From Brachycybe producta (Eukaryota; Arthropoda; Diplopoda; Playtdesmida; Andrognathidae), in contig JAUPFP010000084.1 in NCBI GenBank assembly GCA_036925085.1, positions 62,001 to 126,000 on the forward strand: 64,000 bases of DNA. The letters are read 5' to 3'. The number at the start of each line of letters is the position of its first letter. Position 1 is the first letter of the stretch. Position numbers and translations under genes: made by a program. The notes below the pieces were generated by a model. That model was given only the letters and a program-made list of their open reading frames with translations. It did not search any database and had not been told where the DNA came from. Of the stretch, positions 55,310-64,000 are shown in pieces.

Positions 55310-56030
55310 AGCTTGCTTTTCTATGGCAATAAATTGCATAACAATTCAACGTTAAAATTGGCTCCATAAAATCCTATAAAAATAAGTTTTAAAAACTTTT
55401 TTTTCTGCTTAAAAAAAGTTAAATGGCGCAGAAATAAAAACAATTTTATTATCAACATGGCTTTAACTTAATAAGAATAAATTCACCCTAAAAAGAACAT
55501 TGGTGAAAATTTCTGAGAGGTTTTTTTTCTGTCACAATTTCTGCAAAATTGAAGAAAAATAAATTTTCACATAAACAAAGACACGAGAGACACAGAAAAA
55601 AATGATTTTTTTTTAGCACCAGCATTTAAAATTATAATTTCAACAAATTTACATATTTTATGACCAAAATTAAAAAAAATTTTGCTTTTAGTAAATGAAA
55701 AAAACAAACATAAAAAACAAACATTTTGTTTGCAGAAATGTTTTTTTTTCTAAAACAGACCAAAATATAAAATGCACCGCCACAAGCAAAAACAAAAAAT
55801 ATTTCCAAATTGAAAATTTGAAAATTTCAATGTGAAGAAAAAACAACAAGAAAAAAATTAAATGATCAAGTAAATTAGTCAGCAAAAATGTTAATTAACT
55901 GTACAAAAATCAACAAATTTTCAAATAGACAGAGAGAGAGAATGAATGCAAATTACATTGTAATAATTATGTACATAATTTTTTTGTATATATATTTATA
56001 ATATGTATAAGGTGAGTATGATTTGGGTTT
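55310..56030. other. AT-rich region, no gene seen
   Basis: A/T runs with Lys/Phe-rich frames on both strands; nothing recognisable. Confidence 0.5.
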
Positions 56031-56034
56031 GATG

Positions 56035-56545
56035 CAAATTATAAGGTTCGGATTTATATGCAAATATCAAAAATAAATGTTTCTCAATTTGTTGCCCAAG
56101 TGCCAATTGTAAAGTAATCATCATCATTAAAGCAACTGCAATCATAGTCTTCTTAATAAAACCGCTAATTAGAAACGACATGTCTGGAGCCTCATTACAG
56201 AAAAAGTCATAAAATTGTCATAGTTATACCTTATGATGCCACTCCTTGTCCAGTGCTATCTTATAACTGTCATTTGATGTTGTACACTAGCCAATGACAG
56301 TATAATGACAACAATTATAATAATATTTTGTACTTTACTGTCATATGACAGTATTATTTAATTTATCTAAGGAGGCCCCTGGTTACAATCAGTTGTCAAC
56401 TAGAATTTTGATTAAAAAAAGTTTAAAAACCATATTATGTTGGTCGATCTAAACGGGAACTGTTACTTCACAATCGGCCCATGTGCCGCACATTGAGAAA
56501 CATTTGTTTGATATTGCATAAAAATCCGACCCTTAACAATGACAT
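56035..56545. repeat. family 2 element split by about 200 bp
   Basis: Left half 56040-56165 (GGTTCGGATTTATATGCAAA, ATGTTTCTCAATTTGTTGCC, CAAGTGCCAATTGTAAAGTA); right half 56385-56545 (CAGTTGTCAACTAGAATTTT, CATTGAGAAACATTTGTTTG, ATATTGCATAAAAATCCGAC). The 56170-56385 insert has its own inverted words (ACTGTCATTTGATG, CAATGACAGTATAATG, ACTGTCATATGACAGT). Confidence 0.55.
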
Positions 56546-57099
56546 TTAAAAAAAAAAAAATAATGATAAACAAAAAATGATTTTGGTGGTTTTTTTTTAA
56601 CTAACAATATCTGTGAAGTGTTTATTTTTATTAAAATGTAATAAAAAAATATGAGAACTATTAAAATTCGCTTTTAAAAAAATTACAAAATTCAAGATTT
56701 TTGTTTCTTCTTAAAAAAATCCGACATTTTAAATAGTTCTCATATTAAAAAAAATATTAGAAAAAAAAAATAATACATGATGTTTAAATTCGTATACTTA
56801 TTAAGAGAATTAAAATAATTTTCAGGTCGATTAATTAATTGAAAATATTAAATTAAATCATTTCTCCATTCATTCAACCAAATGTTTAAAAAAAAACAAT
56901 AGAAATATATATACTTTAAGTTGGTAAAATAAATTGTGCTTGAGACAAATTTAAATATTTGCTATTTTTCCTCTGAACTATTTTAAGAGTTCAAGTTATT
57001 TACGTAATATTGGGGCCCATGAATGGTAAAATATATATGAGACCCAATTAGGCTAAGAAACAATACACTCACTCCTTGAATCCCTACCTAATTAATAAG

Positions 57100-57430
57100 G
57101 TTCAGATTTGTATGCAAATATCAAGCAGATGTTTCTCAATCTGTGTTTCTCAAGTGCCAATTGTGAAGTAATTAATAATCATCATTAGAACAACTGCAAT
57201 AATGCTTTTTCTAATAATAAAAAAAGGCTGGCTAGAGGCTAGATGTCTGGTTACTATCAGTTGTCAACTAAAAGTTACAGCCTCTAAACAGGTATTTTTT
57301 ATTAGAAAAAAAAAGTAACTGCAGTTGCTCTAATGATGATGATGATTCCTTCACAATTGGTCTTTGGGCCACAGATTGAGAATCATTCACTTGATATTGC
57401 ATTAAAATCCGAGCCCTGCTAATTACTGAA
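57100..57430. repeat. family 2 full palindromic element
   Basis: Both halves complete: GGTTCAGATTTGTATGCAAA ... AAGTGCCAATTGTGAAGTAA ... AAGGCTGGCTAGAGGCTAGA at the left, CAGCCTCTAAACAGGTATTT ... TCACAATTGGTCTTTGGGCC ... GCATTAAAATCCGAGCCC at the right. About 330 bp. Confidence 0.7.
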
Positions 57431-58104
57431 CTGAAATTAACTGTGAATATTTTTTTTTGAAAAACATAGGACAGAATGCTAAAAATAAAACAGGTTTAAA
57501 AGAAAGGTGAACCCCAAAGTGGACCTGCCACCACCCTTATTCAATATAGGTGCTTTAACACTATCCATCATGTATATTAATTAAATGCATTTTATGTATA
57601 CTACTACGTCTTCTGTAAACGCATCCGTTTTAACCCTCTATGTTAATTCAGTAGTGACATTGGTATTACAAACAAATAACGCAAAATGTTAAATTTTCTT
57701 ATCAAACATTTTTTTTACCTTTTTCTCACAAAAAACAGCAACACTCAACAAAGACATTTTACAAGAAAATTCCATTAACAATTCTTTTCTTTAGTATTAA
57801 TTAATAACCATCTTTTTTTTTAAATACTGCAACGAACAAACCCTGTTTTACGAACACATTGCTTCAAAAATGTTTTAAAATGCAATGTTGAATTTTTTTA
57901 AGCCCTGTTTAATCCAAAATCTCTCACAAAAACTTAATTTGTACCTTGTCTTAGATCCATTTCAATATCAATAAAAAAATGACAACAAAAAATTCAATTA
58001 CATGATATTTTTTTCATCATTAATAATTTTAATACAAAATGAGCCACAAATTATTGTTGAAATTTTTAGCTCATCTTGTATTATTATTAGCAGCAAAAAT
58101 AATT

Positions 58105-58400
58105 ATTAGAGTTCGGATTTTTATGCAAATAACAACAAGCAAACGTTTCTTAATCTGTAGTCCAATTAAGAGCCAATTGTGAAGTAACCATTGATCCCGT
58201 TTAAACCAACCACCAATTATAGTTTTTTTTTCAATCAACAGATAGTAACAGACATCTAGCCTCTAAACAGCCTTTTTCATTAGAAAAAAAAGCACAGCTG
58301 TTCTAATGAAGATGATTGCGTCACAATTGGCACTTGAACTACAAATTGAGAAACATTTAACTTGATATTGCATAAAAATCCGAACCCTAATAATTAATCA
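58105..58400. repeat. family 2 full palindromic element
   Basis: GAGTTCGGATTTTTATGCAA ... GAGCCAATTGTGAAGTAACC ... TCTAGCCTCTAAACAGCC ... TCACAATTGGCACTTGAACT ... GCATAAAAATCCGAACCC then TAATAATTAAT. Confidence 0.7.
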
Positions 58401-58419
58401 TTTTTCAGTGAAAAAGACT

Positions 58420-59005
58420 GTGTAGAGGCTACATTTTTTAAAATTTAATTTCTGGTTTTTAGATATGTGCAACCGTGCAATTCATCTAGCCTCCAAACAG
58501 TCTCATTGATTAAAAATCGAAAAACTTCTTTTGGCCTTAATTAGTATTCCTATCAATTAACTAACTACTTAGCTTTTAATGTTGTTTGTTTTTGGTTCAG
58601 TTCACAAATTCGATTATTTTTTTAAAAAAAATTCTGAGCATTTTTCTTTTGTTAAAATAATTAGAAAAACACAAAGTAAAAATTCGATTTTTGTTTTTTC
58701 TTTCTTATATCTTGAAATATTCAATATAATAATAGAAAATAAATGGTCACCGGATAATTATAACATCTTTATATTTTTTTTACAATTAAAGAGTCTGGTT
58801 AGAGGCTAGAGTTTTTCTAGTTCTAGAAAAACTCCAGCCTCTACTCAACCTCTTTGATCACAAAAAGAATACTGTTTTAATTATGGTTTTTCTATAATCA
58901 AAGAGGCTGGTTAGAGACTAGAGTTCTTCTAAAATTAAAATATAACTGAATTAGTTATAGATTAACTTTAGCCTCCAACCCAGCCTCTTTGATTGTAAAA
59001 AGACG
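58420..59005. repeat. three short family 2 hairpins
   Basis: 58420-58525 (GTAGAGGCTACATT ... CATCTAGCCTCCAAACAGTC), 58790-58862 (GTCTGGTTAGAGGCTAGAGT ... ACTCCAGCCTCTACTCAACC) and 58897-58998 (CAAAGAGGCTGGTTAGAGAC ... TTAGCCTCCAACCCAGCC). They resemble the centre of family 2 without its ends. Confidence 0.6.
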
Positions 59006-59279
59006 TTTTTATATGATTTTGAATAATATTATTATGAACTCATTTTTATGGGTGAAATGAATTTAAACATAATTCTAAAAAAATGTTTAAATTTGTATAC
59101 TTTTTTTTAAAGATGTTGTTGAAATTAAAAGTGGAGATGAGAAATGAAATCTTAAAGATTCCACCATGAAAATCAAAACCTATTATTTTCTTTCAGGCCG
59201 CCATTGTTTTTTTGGCTAATACATTGTTGTTATAGAACAAAAAAAGATGGCGGCCAACGAATAAAAAAAGGAATGAAAT

Positions 59280-59293
59280 GGGGGGGGGGGGGG
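59280..59293. repeat. poly-G tract, 14 G
   Basis: Uninterrupted G run, directly after AAAGATGGCGGCCAAC-containing sequence. Confidence 0.9.
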
Positions 59294-59412
59294 CTTGGAG
59301 GAGGGTATGGAAATAGATGATTGATCAAATGTACACCATATTACAACAGGGTACACAGGCAAGAGTTTTTTTTTCACGTATATTCGGTATATTGACGTCT
59401 AATGCATTAATT

Positions 59413-59431
59413 ATTATTATTATTATTATTT
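59413..59431. repeat. (ATT)n microsatellite
   Basis: Six or more ATT triplets. Confidence 0.85.
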
Positions 59432-59849
59432 TCTGCAATCATTTCTATGAAATGTATTTAAACATTTCATTTAAAAAAACGTCACAATGACGTCACAACT
59501 GCACTGAAAAATAAAGTAAGACTTTAATTTAAATACTGAATTTCAGTTTTAATTAGCAAACAAATTAACACCTAAATGTTATTCTGCTTCTTTAGAGATA
59601 ATAAATTTTTATAAAAAAAATTTCAAAGTTTGTTAGAAACTTTTAAAGATTTTCATGACAGCATCTTTCAAATTAAACGATTTTATTTTTGGCAACTTGA
59701 AAAAGACAAAATTTCACTTTTTTCAGTAATATATATTGTTGTACTGCCATTATAATTTTATTTTGAACGATATTTTCTCTTGAAATTATTGAATTCTAAT
59801 TACTGGTTATTTATGGAAGTTTAATTAGAAACGTCCGCGAAAACTCAAA

Positions 59850-60392
59850 TCTGTTTTTAGAGATTAGAATAATTAGGTGATGAATAAAAAAAAATGTTAA
59901 AATTTATTCTTGAAGATATCTTAAAAAATAAACTTTTTTTTATGAAAGTTGCAAAACATTTCATGAAAATTATTTCCACCTTTTTTCAAAAACTGTCATT
60001 AAAAAGTTTATGTTTAAAAAGTTTAAAAAGTTATGTTTCTTCTATAAGAATTTAACATTTGCCATTCTCCTTTTATTTACTCTTCTAGTTTCTAACATAC
60101 TTTAATTTTTTTTTTCTCTAAAAATTAACTTCGAATTAGGTGAGAATAACCAGAAATGAAAGTGTTAGAAACTAGAATAGTAGCTGAATCACATTATAAT
60201 GTTTTCATTTTGATATCTTTCATATTTTTTTTAAAAAATATCGTCTGCTTAAAATTGGGTCATTTTTTTTAAAAAAACTGGCATTAAAAGATATCCACAT
60301 GAAATTACCTTTAAGTGAGTGAGCTACCCTTCTAGTTTCTAAAACATTTTAAAAATTCTAATAAATTTTGTTTATGAAGTTCGAAAAGCGTT
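59850..60392. repeat. two adjacent family 1 elements
   Basis: First, 59850-60105: TTAGAGATTAGAATAATTAG at the left, TACTCTTCTAGTTTCTAACA at the right. Second, 60130-60392: GAATAACCAGAAATGAAAGT, GTTAGAAACTAGAATAGTAG; right GAGTGAGCTACCCTTCTAGT and outer TTCGAAAAGCGTTTACACTT. Confidence 0.6.
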
Positions 60393-61154
60393 TACACTTT
60401 TTTTTAAAGAAAGGGTTAATTAAATTAAATTTAGCTTTTTATATTTTAAAATATGTCTTATTATATTGCTTAATGAATCCATTCGTAAATATACAATGTA
60501 TATTATTTAATATTGCAACCAACCAATCACAAGGAAAAATATTCAAGTTAATTAACAAAGTTTCCAAATTAACTGAATTTCCTTAAATTGTCTTTTGCAT
60601 TGTCTTTGATTTTTTTTAAATATTATTTTTAAAAATGAATTTTTCCATTTTCTTTTTAAACAATACAATTTGTATACTAATTTTTCGTTGTTATTTGTTT
60701 AACAAACAAAAAGCTGCTCCTTTTTTATATTTCGACTTCAAAATTGGAGCAATTTTTTTATTGAACAATTTTCGTCAATTTTAATGGGTGATTTTCGGCG
60801 CCATTTTGAAATATTCTATATCAGACGAACACAAATTCGAGATTATTTTTAGTTGCTTAAAATAATCTTGAAAATTTTAAAAAATCGCAAATGAGCAACA
60901 TTTTTTTTTTGTTTTCTTGAAAAAGCACATTGGGAAAAAAAATATATAGCGATAAATACAGATATTCAATTAAACACAGGGATTTTTGTTTTCTCTCTCT
61001 CTCTCTCTTCAGAGGACGACGACGACAACGCATTATTTAAATTATTACCTAAAATGAAAAATTGGTACAAAATTAAACATTTTTAATTAAATTTCTCGAA
61101 ATGTTGTGCAGCAGAGAAAAATAATGAAAATGACTTTTAAGAAGCAACTTCAGG

Positions 61155-61415
61155 TGGATTTCAAGGGTAAACGGGTAAACTCTCATTCTATCTTTCAGAA
61201 GAGCAAAATAAAGAGAAACTGTTTTAGAAACTAGAAAGGTAGCTTAATCGCTCAATGGGTGCTATATATTTCAAAATAAGCTTTTATGTACATTAATAAT
61301 CTGAAAATAACCTAAATTTAAACAGACGATATTTTTTAATTTTTGTGTCTATAAAAAGTTTATTTTGAAAGATTATTTATGCACCCTCACGTTTACTCTT
61401 CTAGTTTTCAAATAA
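61155..61415. repeat. family 1 element
   Basis: TCAAGGGTAAACGGGTAAAC, TCATTCTATCTTTCAGAAGA, CTGTTTTAGAAACTAGAAAG; right AAAAAGTTTATTTTGAAAGA and TTACTCTTCTAGTTTTCAAA. Confidence 0.6.
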
Positions 61416-61889
61416 ATTTTGAACAAAAAAATCTCTCTTTTAATTAGTTGCTTCAAAAACGTATTTTCATCGTTTTTTTTTGCGAAACTACAACGTTCGG
61501 CCTGGATCCCACATGTGTGAAATAAAAGCAGAAAAAAATTCTGCTTTCCTTTGCATTTAAGGGTTGTCACACATTACAACAGAAACCCGTTCAAAGACAC
61601 TGTTAAGTTTATATGGTCTTTCTTATTGGCTGATAAAATGGAATTCCGCTTAGCAGAGCAGAAAAAAAAACAATTTCACCTTTTTTTTCTGCCTACTTTA
61701 TTCAGATAAATTAGAATGGATTTTATGTAAATGAGACATTCTATTTTCAGTTTCTGTAAAATGAGATCCAGAGCTAAACTTAAGGTCCACGTTTATAGTT
61801 AGCGTTTCACAATCACGTGTTCTGAAGGAGGGACGTCGTCACCATAAAATGTCGACTACAAACGCGGCAAAACAAAACCTTCTTTTTGC

Positions 61890-62123
61890 TTACATTTTGG
61901 AAGGTTTTCGAGGTGGTTCGTCCTGCGAATCTTCGTAATCACTGCTATCGGATTGATTCGAATATTCCGAGCCTCCTTCGAAACCTGGAGCTTGGACCGG
62001 AGGAAAATCAGGAATCTGCTCTCGAGGTTCATAATGGCTGCTGCTAGCAGGACGTGAACCACCGCCATCTGGTGACGGATGCTGACTTACGTCACTGCTG
62101 CCATGATGGGATTTAGGAGTGTT
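61890..62123 (-). CDS. exon of an unidentified gene, Ser/Pro/acid-rich C-terminal-like segment
   Basis: After acceptor AAAAATTCAG (minus strand) an open frame of 77 codons begins NTPKSHHGSSDVSQHPSPDG and later reads PREQIPDFPPVQAPGFEGG, EYSNQSDSSDYEDSQDEPP and RKPSKM. It then meets TAA (61892-61890). The same bases also form a donor, AT followed by GTAAGC (donor at 61893-61892), so this may be a last exon or an internal one. Composition (Ser, Pro, Asp/Glu; no hydrophobic core) looks like a disordered tail with phosphorylation-type acidic serine clusters. G+C is clearly above the flanks. I see no other exon of this gene in the window; upstream exons should lie to the right. Product not recognised. 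Confidence 0.6.
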   Translation of the reverse strand, partial: NTPKSHHGSSDVSQHPSPDGGGSRPASSSHYEPREQIPDFPPVQAPGFEGGSEYSNQSDSSDYEDSQDEPPRKPSKM

Positions 62124-62344
62124 CTGAATTTTTATGAAGGTTTTTTTTTTTAAAAAAGAGAATTGTGGGAAGACAATTTCAAATTATACAAAAAATAAAA
62201 TTCTGCGACATTTGCACGACTTAATTAATTAATTAACAAGACATTACATTTCAATTACAGATTATTTTAAAAATGGAAATTCATATCTGAAACTAAAGGC
62301 AGGTTCACACTACGCAACAAAATGTAGAACTCAAATTTATGTTG

Positions 62345-62545
62345 CATAAGGCTCGGTTCACACCATGATTTCAATTACAAGGTAAAGGTCGCTCTCAACT
62401 GAGCATGTGCGCATTGTTTAAATTAACCAATCAAAGTAAAGTGCATTCAGTGCTTCAGGTGCATCATGCATTCTGCACATGCGCAGCAAAAAGTGGCTTT
62501 AACTTAAAACTACTTTAACTTCATAATCTGAACAAGACCTAATTA
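62345..62545. repeat. NRF1-box element (family 4), copy 2
   Basis: GAGCATGTGCGCATTGTTTA and CATTCTGCACATGCGCAGCA, in the same order and spacing class as 45715-45870, with shared flanks (CATGATTTCA, TCATAATCTGAACAAGACC). Confidence 0.6.
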
Positions 62546-62744
62546 ATGTAAACCTACGTTAAACAAACACAAAGGTCGCCTGTGATTGGCTAAAAGTTGT
62601 TTTCTGGATTATTCAACCAATAAAATTCAGTTTAAATCAACAAATTTATTGAAAACATTTGTACAGAACCTATATATGAATAGACTATATAGGTATTAAG
62701 ACAAAAAACACACAATGAGTGACAAAATAGTACCAATAAGAAAA

Positions 62745-62890
62745 CAAAAACTTTCTACTTGAACTCTCAAAACAGGGTTGCAACATAGAAAAAAACATCT
62801 CATTTTATTGATGATTCTTTAACATGGGTTTTCAATGTTAAAAGTCCTGTTCTGAGAGGGCGTTTAAGTCCAACTTCAAATACCACGTTT
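62745..62890. repeat. family 3 palindromic element
   Basis: CTACTTGAACTCTCAAAACA, GGGTTGCAACAT at the left; AATGTTAAAAGTCCTGTTCT, GAGAGGGCGTTTAAGTCC at the right. Confidence 0.6.
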
Positions 62891-62899
62891 TCTATAAAT

Positions 62900-64000
62900 T
62901 TTGAACCCAAGTGAATTCAATTTTAAAAAAAACAAGAGTTTAAAAAAAAAATGATTCAAAATTTAAAATAACCGGGAAAAAATGAGAAAAATAATTCAAA
63001 ATAAAGACGGTTAAATATTAACCAATTTTTTTTCAAAATAAAACCAAACGAATTTACAAACTTTTTGATTAAAGTTTCGAAGAAAACAAAGAAATGAAAT
63101 TTTCAAAAATATTAATTATTACGTATACATATTGTATATTGAAAGATTTGTTTCCGTGCGAAATTTACGTATACACATGTATACACTTTCTATGTAAAAA
63201 AACAGCCATTCTGCAAAATAACTAGCCATTTTTCAAAACCACCATTTGAGAGTAAAGTCTGCAAAACTAGAAAGAGCAGCTCAATCACTTCAGAGCATAT
63301 TTTCATGTTGATATCTTTCAAAATAAACTTTTCTAGGGTCATTTTCAGGCTGACCACAAAAAGTTGATTTTAAAAGATAACAAACATGAAAAGGTAACCA
63401 ATTGTAGTTCGACTACCAGCAGTTCATAAAATATCTTAAAGACATTATCTAAATTTGCTCGTTGATATATAGGTATTTTAAAAACTACCTAAAATATTAG
63501 TCAATGTACAGAATTTATAGTTAAATTTGTTCTTTTTTTGCAAATTAACTAGTGACTTTGCAGAAGAAAAAAAACGTTTTTTTCAACTTTAGCTGTAACT
63601 TTATATAAAAGCGTAAAACAATAGGTAAAAAAATATGAAAGTTAAAAATAAAATGGCGGCCATTTTGAAATCGCCATATTTGTCGTATACTTTAAACACA
63701 CAAAATAATAATAATAAAAAAATCCGAATGGGGTCCCCATCAAAATGAAAAAAAAAAGCAATTCTCATTAGACATTAGTCAAAGTCACATAAATGAAAGG
63801 ACCCTTAAATCACTTTTGCTTCAAAAACCATTGCAAAAATAAGAAAAATATCCGAAGGGCTTTTAAAAATCGTCGATTTTTTTTGCTGCCTAATTTTTCA
63901 CTGGAAGAAAAAAAATATATAAAAACTTTATAAAACCGGTTAAAATTCTTTCATACAAAAAATATACTTGACCATTTTCAAAAAAAAGACACAAAAATAC
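62900..64000. other. AT-rich right flank, no gene seen apart from repeats
   Basis: A/T runs, a family 1 copy (63235-63405) and the palindromic AAAATGGCGGCCATTTT at 63650-63667. Presumably intronic or intergenic relative to the exon at 61890-62123. Confidence 0.45.
63235..63405. repeat. family 1 element, ends missing
   Basis: GCAAAACTAGAAAGAGCAGC, TCAATCACTTCAGAGCATAT, TTCATGTTGATATCTTTCAA; right arm AAAAAGTTGATTTTAAAAGA then TAACAAACATGAAAA. Confidence 0.55.

Noticed and set aside
1..64000. tRNA, rRNA or other structured RNA genes
   Set aside because: I looked for B-box-like GGTTCGAnTCC words with a matching A box and for conserved rRNA words and saw none that hold; a covariance-model search would be decisive.

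Overview
This is an AT-rich eukaryotic nuclear segment (roughly one third G+C by eye). Short GT-AG introns, a protein that aligns along its whole length with animal P5A ATPases, abundant microsatellites and many small palindromic repeats point to an animal, most likely an invertebrate. The sequence does not let me name the phylum. Gene density is low: one complete gene and one exon of a second gene can be supported in 64 kb.

Left part, 1981-12114, minus strand: a complete 19-exon gene for the endoplasmic-reticulum P5A-type transport ATPase ATP13A1 (yeast counterpart Spf1). I assembled it exon by exon. The 19 exons sum to 3519 bp, 1172 codons plus stop; every junction is GT-AG and the frame stays open throughout. 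All hallmark P-type motifs are present (TGES, PPELP, DKTGT, TGD, GDGTND). The last exon lies 2.4 kb beyond the second-last and is easy to miss. Intron 1 holds three TGACGTCA palindromes exactly 71 bp apart plus a TGACGTGG box; the start codon sits in a YY1-like AACATGGCGGC motif with a CTCF-like motif just upstream.

Middle and right, about 12.2-61.8 kb: no gene I can defend. The interval is a mosaic of non-autonomous, mostly palindromic DNA elements. Family 1 (more than 20 copies, core TTTTAGAAACTAGAAGGGT), family 2 (core GAGGCTAGA, ends TAATTATTAGGGCTCGG) and family 3 (core CAGGGTTCCAAC) are dispersed throughout, including ATP13A1 introns. There are also several TIR elements present once or twice, one internally deleted mariner relic at 54.6-55.3 kb, degenerate tandem repeats at 19.8, 21, 30, 35, 41, 48 and 49 kb, and long G or C homopolymers. 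A few GC-richer islands (17.7, 27.5, 43.3-43.8, 47.5 kb) may be regulatory or hold unrecognised exons.

Right end, 61890-62123, minus strand: one open, codon-like segment with a good acceptor and either a stop codon or a splice donor at its end. It encodes a Ser/Pro/acid-rich tail of an unidentified protein.

Nothing in the window forms an operon, CRISPR array, RNA-gene cluster or multi-gene system. The most novel-looking content is the set of repeat families and their placement relative to the ATP13A1 gene.
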